From positions 16,943-80,942 of the forward strand of contig UQGM01000006.1 of the NCBI GenBank assembly GCA_900540535.1: a DNA stretch of 64,000 bases, given 5' to 3'. The notes beneath the pieces were generated by a model that made no database searches, had not been told where the DNA came from, and worked only from the letters and a program-made list of their open reading frames with translations. This stretch comes from an uncultured Oscillospiraceae bacterium. Its GTDB lineage: Bacteria; Bacillota; Clostridia; Oscillospirales; Acutalibacteraceae. Numbering within the stretch: position 1 is the first letter of the stretch; each line of letters begins with the position of its first letter. Positions 61,237 to 64,000 of this stretch are shown here, in pieces. A program made the translations under genes and the position numbers.

Positions 61237-61920
61237 ATGAACGGCAGAGAAAAAGATAAAAAGATTGTATCTGTAAATTCTGCGGTTGTTCCGGAAGGAA
61301 TGGACGAAGACGATAACCTCGCCGAAGTTCTTGACGATGCAATGGAGTACGGCGATGATGTATCGGTTCATTTTTTTAAAGACTGTATTGTTGCCGACAG
61401 AGAAATCGACTGTATATCCTTTGAAAAAATCCTTTTTGACCATTGCAGCTTTGAAAACGTTGACTTTGACGGCTGCTCATTCGATAATGTTATTTTTAAA
61501 AACTGCTCCTTTGTAAAGTGCAGTTTTTCCGGCGGAATTTTTTTACGCTGTGAGTTTTCAGGGTCAAAATGTATCGGAGGAAATTTTACCTCAGCAAGCT
61601 TTATTGACCTGACTATTAAAAACAGCAGTTTCCGCTATGCGAATTTTACATCTTCACGGCTCGACAGAGTGTGCATAAAGTCCTGCGATATGCGTGGAGC
61701 TTTTCTTGCAAGATGTTCTCTTAAAAACACTCTGTTTTCTGAAACGGATTTTACAGAGGGCGAATTTTTCCAAACCTCACTTTCAGGTATGGATCTTACT
61801 TCATGTAAAATATTCGGTGTGCGGTTTTCAGACGGAGCGCCTGAGATTAAAGGCGCAACAGTGGATATGTATCAGGCGGCGGATCTTGCAAGGCTCCTGG
61901 GAGTTAAAATTAAAGAGTAA
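61237..61920 (+). CDS. Pentapeptide-repeat protein
   Basis: A 227-residue protein. From about residue 65 to 190 it consists of five-residue repeats with F or L at the centre (FENVDFDGCSFDNVIF, FRYANFTSSRLDRV, ARCSLKNTLF), which form a right-handed square helix. Many repeats carry Cys. Residues 1-60 and the last 20 are outside the repeat. Some pentapeptide proteins protect DNA gyrase; this one is not close enough for me to claim that. GGAGAG lies 8 nt from the ATG. A terminator follows. Confidence 0.9.
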   Translation: MNGREKDKKIVSVNSAVVPEGMDEDDNLAEVLDDAMEYGDDVSVHFFKDCIVADREIDCISFEKILFDHCSFENVDFDGCSFDNVIFKNCSFVKCSFSGGIFLRCEFSGSKCIGGNFTSASFIDLTIKNSSFRYANFTSSRLDRVCIKSCDMRGAFLARCSLKNTLFSETDFTEGEFFQTSLSGMDLTSCKIFGVRFSDGAPEIKGATVDMYQAADLARLLGVKIKE

Positions 61921-61946
61921 TTTGCAGATAAATGCATAATTTTTAG

Positions 61947-61973
61947 AAAGCCTCGCTTTAAAGCGGGGCTTTT
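61947..61973 (+). terminator. Terminator after the pentapeptide-repeat gene
   Basis: AAAGCCTCGC and GCGGGGCTTTT pair (one G-U) around TTTAAA. Confidence 0.8.
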
Positions 61974-62048
61974 AAACATTTTACATCATTTGTATTGATT
62001 TCTCTGTAATAAAACTATAATATATTGCCATAAAATTTTACTGAATCA

Positions 62049-62077
62049 TTCCATAAGATAATGAAATGGTGTATAAT
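62049..62077 (+). promoter_or_regulatory. Possible promoter of ppk1
   Basis: TTCCAT (62049-62054), 17-bp spacer, TATAAT (62072-62077). A second TATAAT lies at about 62009. The leader would be about 115 nt. Confidence 0.5.
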
Positions 62078-62196
62078 ACAAAGTATATATTTGGTGTCTT
62101 TATTTGACAGCGGTTTTATAGGATAAGGTTAATTTTAAGATTTTGGATGATAATTTAATCAAAGTCTGCAAAACATATATGAGGGAGTGAACAAAT

Positions 62197-64000
62197 TTGG
62201 CAGAAAAAAAGCAAAAGAAAAATAAAAAGAATTCGTTTCCATATACAGACAGGGAACTTAGCTGGCTTAGCTTTAACGAAAGAGTTCTGGAAGAGGCATA
62301 TGAAAAGGAAAATCCTGTTTTGGAGCGTGCAAAATTCCTTTCAATAACTGCATCCAATCTTGATGAATTTTTCATGGTTCGTGTGGCAGGACTTAAAGAG
62401 CAGGTGCGTTCAGGCTATAAAAAGCTTTCTTTAGCGGATCAGACTCCGGCTCAGCAGCTCAAAGCCATTGAAATAAGGGCCCATGAATTTTGCACAAAGC
62501 AGTATAATTGTCTCACCCATTCAATTATTCCAATGCTCAGACGAAACGGAATCTGGATTCTTAAATATGACGACCTTAACGAAGAGCAGAAGGAATATCT
62601 GGACAGATATTATGAAAGCACGCTTTTCCCTGTTCTCACGCCTCTTGCAATCGACCAGAGCAGGCCTTTTCCCCTTCTTTCGAATAAATCCCTTAACCTT
62701 TGTGTAAGGCTTAAAAAGGACGGAGAGAGCCATTTTGCAGTGGTACAGGTTCCTTCAATTCTTCCGAGATTCTTAAAGCTGCCCGATGCCGAAAACGACA
62801 GCTTTATTATGCTTGAGGATGTTATAACCGCAAAGCTGCAAACTCTTTTTGAAATGCATCAGGTAAGGAGTGTGGCACAGTTCAGAATAACCAGAAACTC
62901 CGACCTTACTATCGACGAAGAGGCGGACGATCTTCTTATTGAAATACAGAATTCCATAAAAAAGAGAAAAAGAGGCAGACCTGTACGTCTTGAGATAAAC
63001 TCCGGATGCGATGAGGCGGTAAAGGAATTCTTAACAGATATGCTTGATGTTAAGGAGGGAGAGGTTTACCGCTGTCACGGTCCTCTTGACCTTACTGCAT
63101 GGATGAAATTAAGCTCCATTTCAGGCTATGACCATTTGAGAGTTCAGCCCTTTACTCCGGCAGTTCCGGCAGATTTCCTCGGCTGTGATGATATTTTTGA
63201 AGCAATTCGTCAGCGTGACAGATTTGTTCATCACCCATATGAGAGCTTTAACTGTGTAATAGATTTCTTAAGGCGTGCCGCTGATGATCCCAATGTTTTG
63301 GCTATAAAGCAGACTCTTTATAGAGTCAGCGGAGATTCACCTGTTATCAAAGCTTTGATGAGAGCTGCTGAAAACGGAAAACAGGTTACAGTTCTTGTTG
63401 AGCTTAAAGCAAGATTTGATGAGGAAAACAATATCAACTGGGCAAAGAAGCTTGAACATTCAGGCTGTCATGTTATCTATGGCTTGTCGGGACTTAAAAC
63501 CCACTGTAAGATACTTCTTATTGTCCGAAAGGACCCGGACGGCATAAGACGTTATCTGCATATGGGAACAGGTAACTATAACGATAATACAGCAAAGCTT
63601 TATACTGATATGGGACTTTTCACCTGTCGTGAAGAGTTCGGCGCAGATGCATCTCTGCTCTTTAACCTTCTTACGGGCTATTCAAGACCGCCTAAGTATT
63701 CAGCTTTTGTAACGGCTCCAGATAATATGCGTGATTTCTTCTATCGCTGCATTGACCGTGAAATAGAAAATGCCGAAAACGGCAAGCCTTCGGGAATTAC
63801 AATTAAAATCAATTCTCTTCTTGACGGCGAGATAATAAAGAAGCTCTATGAGGCTTCCTGTGCGGGAGTTAAAATAGATCTGCTTGTAAGGGGCATATGC
63901 TCCCTTATTCCGGGCGTTAAGGATGTAAGTGAAAACATCACTGTTCATTCAATTGTAGGCAGATTCCTCGAGCACAGCCGTATTTTCAGATTTGAAAACG
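62197..64000 (+). CDS. ppk1: Polyphosphate kinase 1, 3' end beyond the window
   Basis: The frame opens with TTG 62197, 8 nt behind GGGAGTG, and stays open to the last base (601 codons seen of about 700). After a Lys-rich start it shows the PPK1 N-terminal signature DRELSWLSFNERVLEEA, then ASNLDEFFMVRVAGLK. The catalytic half shows RFDEENNINWAKKLE, GLKTHCKILL with the presumed phospho-acceptor His, MGTGNYNDNTAKLYTD and, at the edge, GRFLEHSRIF. PPK1 makes inorganic polyphosphate from ATP. The C-terminus is not in the window. Confidence 0.95.
   Translation, partial: MAEKKQKKNKKNSFPYTDRELSWLSFNERVLEEAYEKENPVLERAKFLSITASNLDEFFMVRVAGLKEQVRSGYKKLSLADQTPAQQLKAIEIRAHEFCTKQYNCLTHSIIPMLRRNGIWILKYDDLNEEQKEYLDRYYESTLFPVLTPLAIDQSRPFPLLSNKSLNLCVRLKKDGESHFAVVQVPSILPRFLKLPDAENDSFIMLEDVITAKLQTLFEMHQVRSVAQFRITRNSDLTIDEEADDLLIEIQNSIKKRKRGRPVRLEINSGCDEAVKEFLTDMLDVKEGEVYRCHGPLDLTAWMKLSSISGYDHLRVQPFTPAVPADFLGCDDIFEAIRQRDRFVHHPYESFNCVIDFLRRAADDPNVLAIKQTLYRVSGDSPVIKALMRAAENGKQVTVLVELKARFDEENNINWAKKLEHSGCHVIYGLSGLKTHCKILLIVRKDPDGIRRYLHMGTGNYNDNTAKLYTDMGLFTCREEFGADASLLFNLLTGYSRPPKYSAFVTAPDNMRDFFYRCIDREIENAENGKPSGITIKINSLLDGEIIKKLYEASCAGVKIDLLVRGICSLIPGVKDVSENITVHSIVGRFLEHSRIFRFEN

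Overview
The window looks like a chromosomal stretch of an anaerobic, fermentative Firmicute of the class Clostridia, most likely a gut-type member of Oscillospirales/Ruminococcaceae (inference from gene content, moderate GC and AGGAGG-type ribosome binding sites). Supporting observations are a multi-subunit NAD-linked [FeFe] hydrogenase with a Rex-type operator, a SigI/RsgI pair, an hrcA-grpE-dnaK-dnaJ operon behind a CIRCE element, an L27 precursor with the Firmicute-type N-terminal extension beside its protease Prp, a gltX-glnS pair, and plant-glycan enzymes (GH30, GH2). No tRNA, CRISPR array, insertion sequence or integrase was found. The only rRNA is one isolated 5S gene.

Layout. 0-7.3 kb: an M28 peptidase cut by the left edge, a two-domain P-loop protein, and the five-gene hydrogenase operon on the minus strand. 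7.3-14.5 kb: a sigma-factor-rich region with SigI/RsgI, an ECF sigma factor with a membrane partner, a radical SAM/SPASM enzyme, and a two-gene unit (small coiled-coil protein plus a region-4-only sigma-like protein) directly behind a perfect LexA-type box. 14.6-22 kb: a CofE-like protein, a small membrane protein, glnS and gltX, the lone 5S rRNA, three very small genes (one followed by a structured RNA-like segment) and yhaM. 22-29.3 kb: one 2419-residue cyclic beta-glucan synthase-like gene.

29.5-38.2 kb: two M16 peptidase homologues (YfmF/YfmH type), lgt, folD, a PspC protein, the L21 leader with rplU-prp-rpmA, a lipid kinase, a GtrA protein and an aldo/keto reductase. 38.2-49.2 kb: a small XRE regulator/membrane protein cassette with an elaborate operator, the heat-shock operon, and a two-component system with an ABC exporter whose promoter carries three direct repeats at 11-bp spacing. 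49.3-55 kb: a GH30 lipoprotein with no canonical start codon, a ricin-B lectin with a histone-H1-like tail, and a LacZ-type GH2 enzyme. 55-64 kb: a murL-murD pair (L-glutamate ligation followed by epimerisation), typA, an amidohydrolase, a pentapeptide-repeat protein and polyphosphate kinase running off the right edge.

Themes. Energy metabolism is redox-tuned through hydrogenase and Rex. Envelope sensing and repair recur (RsgI, the ECF partner, the two-component/ABC module, lgt, murD/murL, GtrA, lipid kinase). Polysaccharide handling appears as SigI/RsgI, GH30, GH2, the lectin and glucan synthesis. The observations most deserving follow-up are the LexA-box sigma-like pair, the murL-murD route to D-glutamate, the 39-codon ORF with its structured downstream RNA, the lectin/H1-tail fusion, and the GH30 gene with ACG at the start position.
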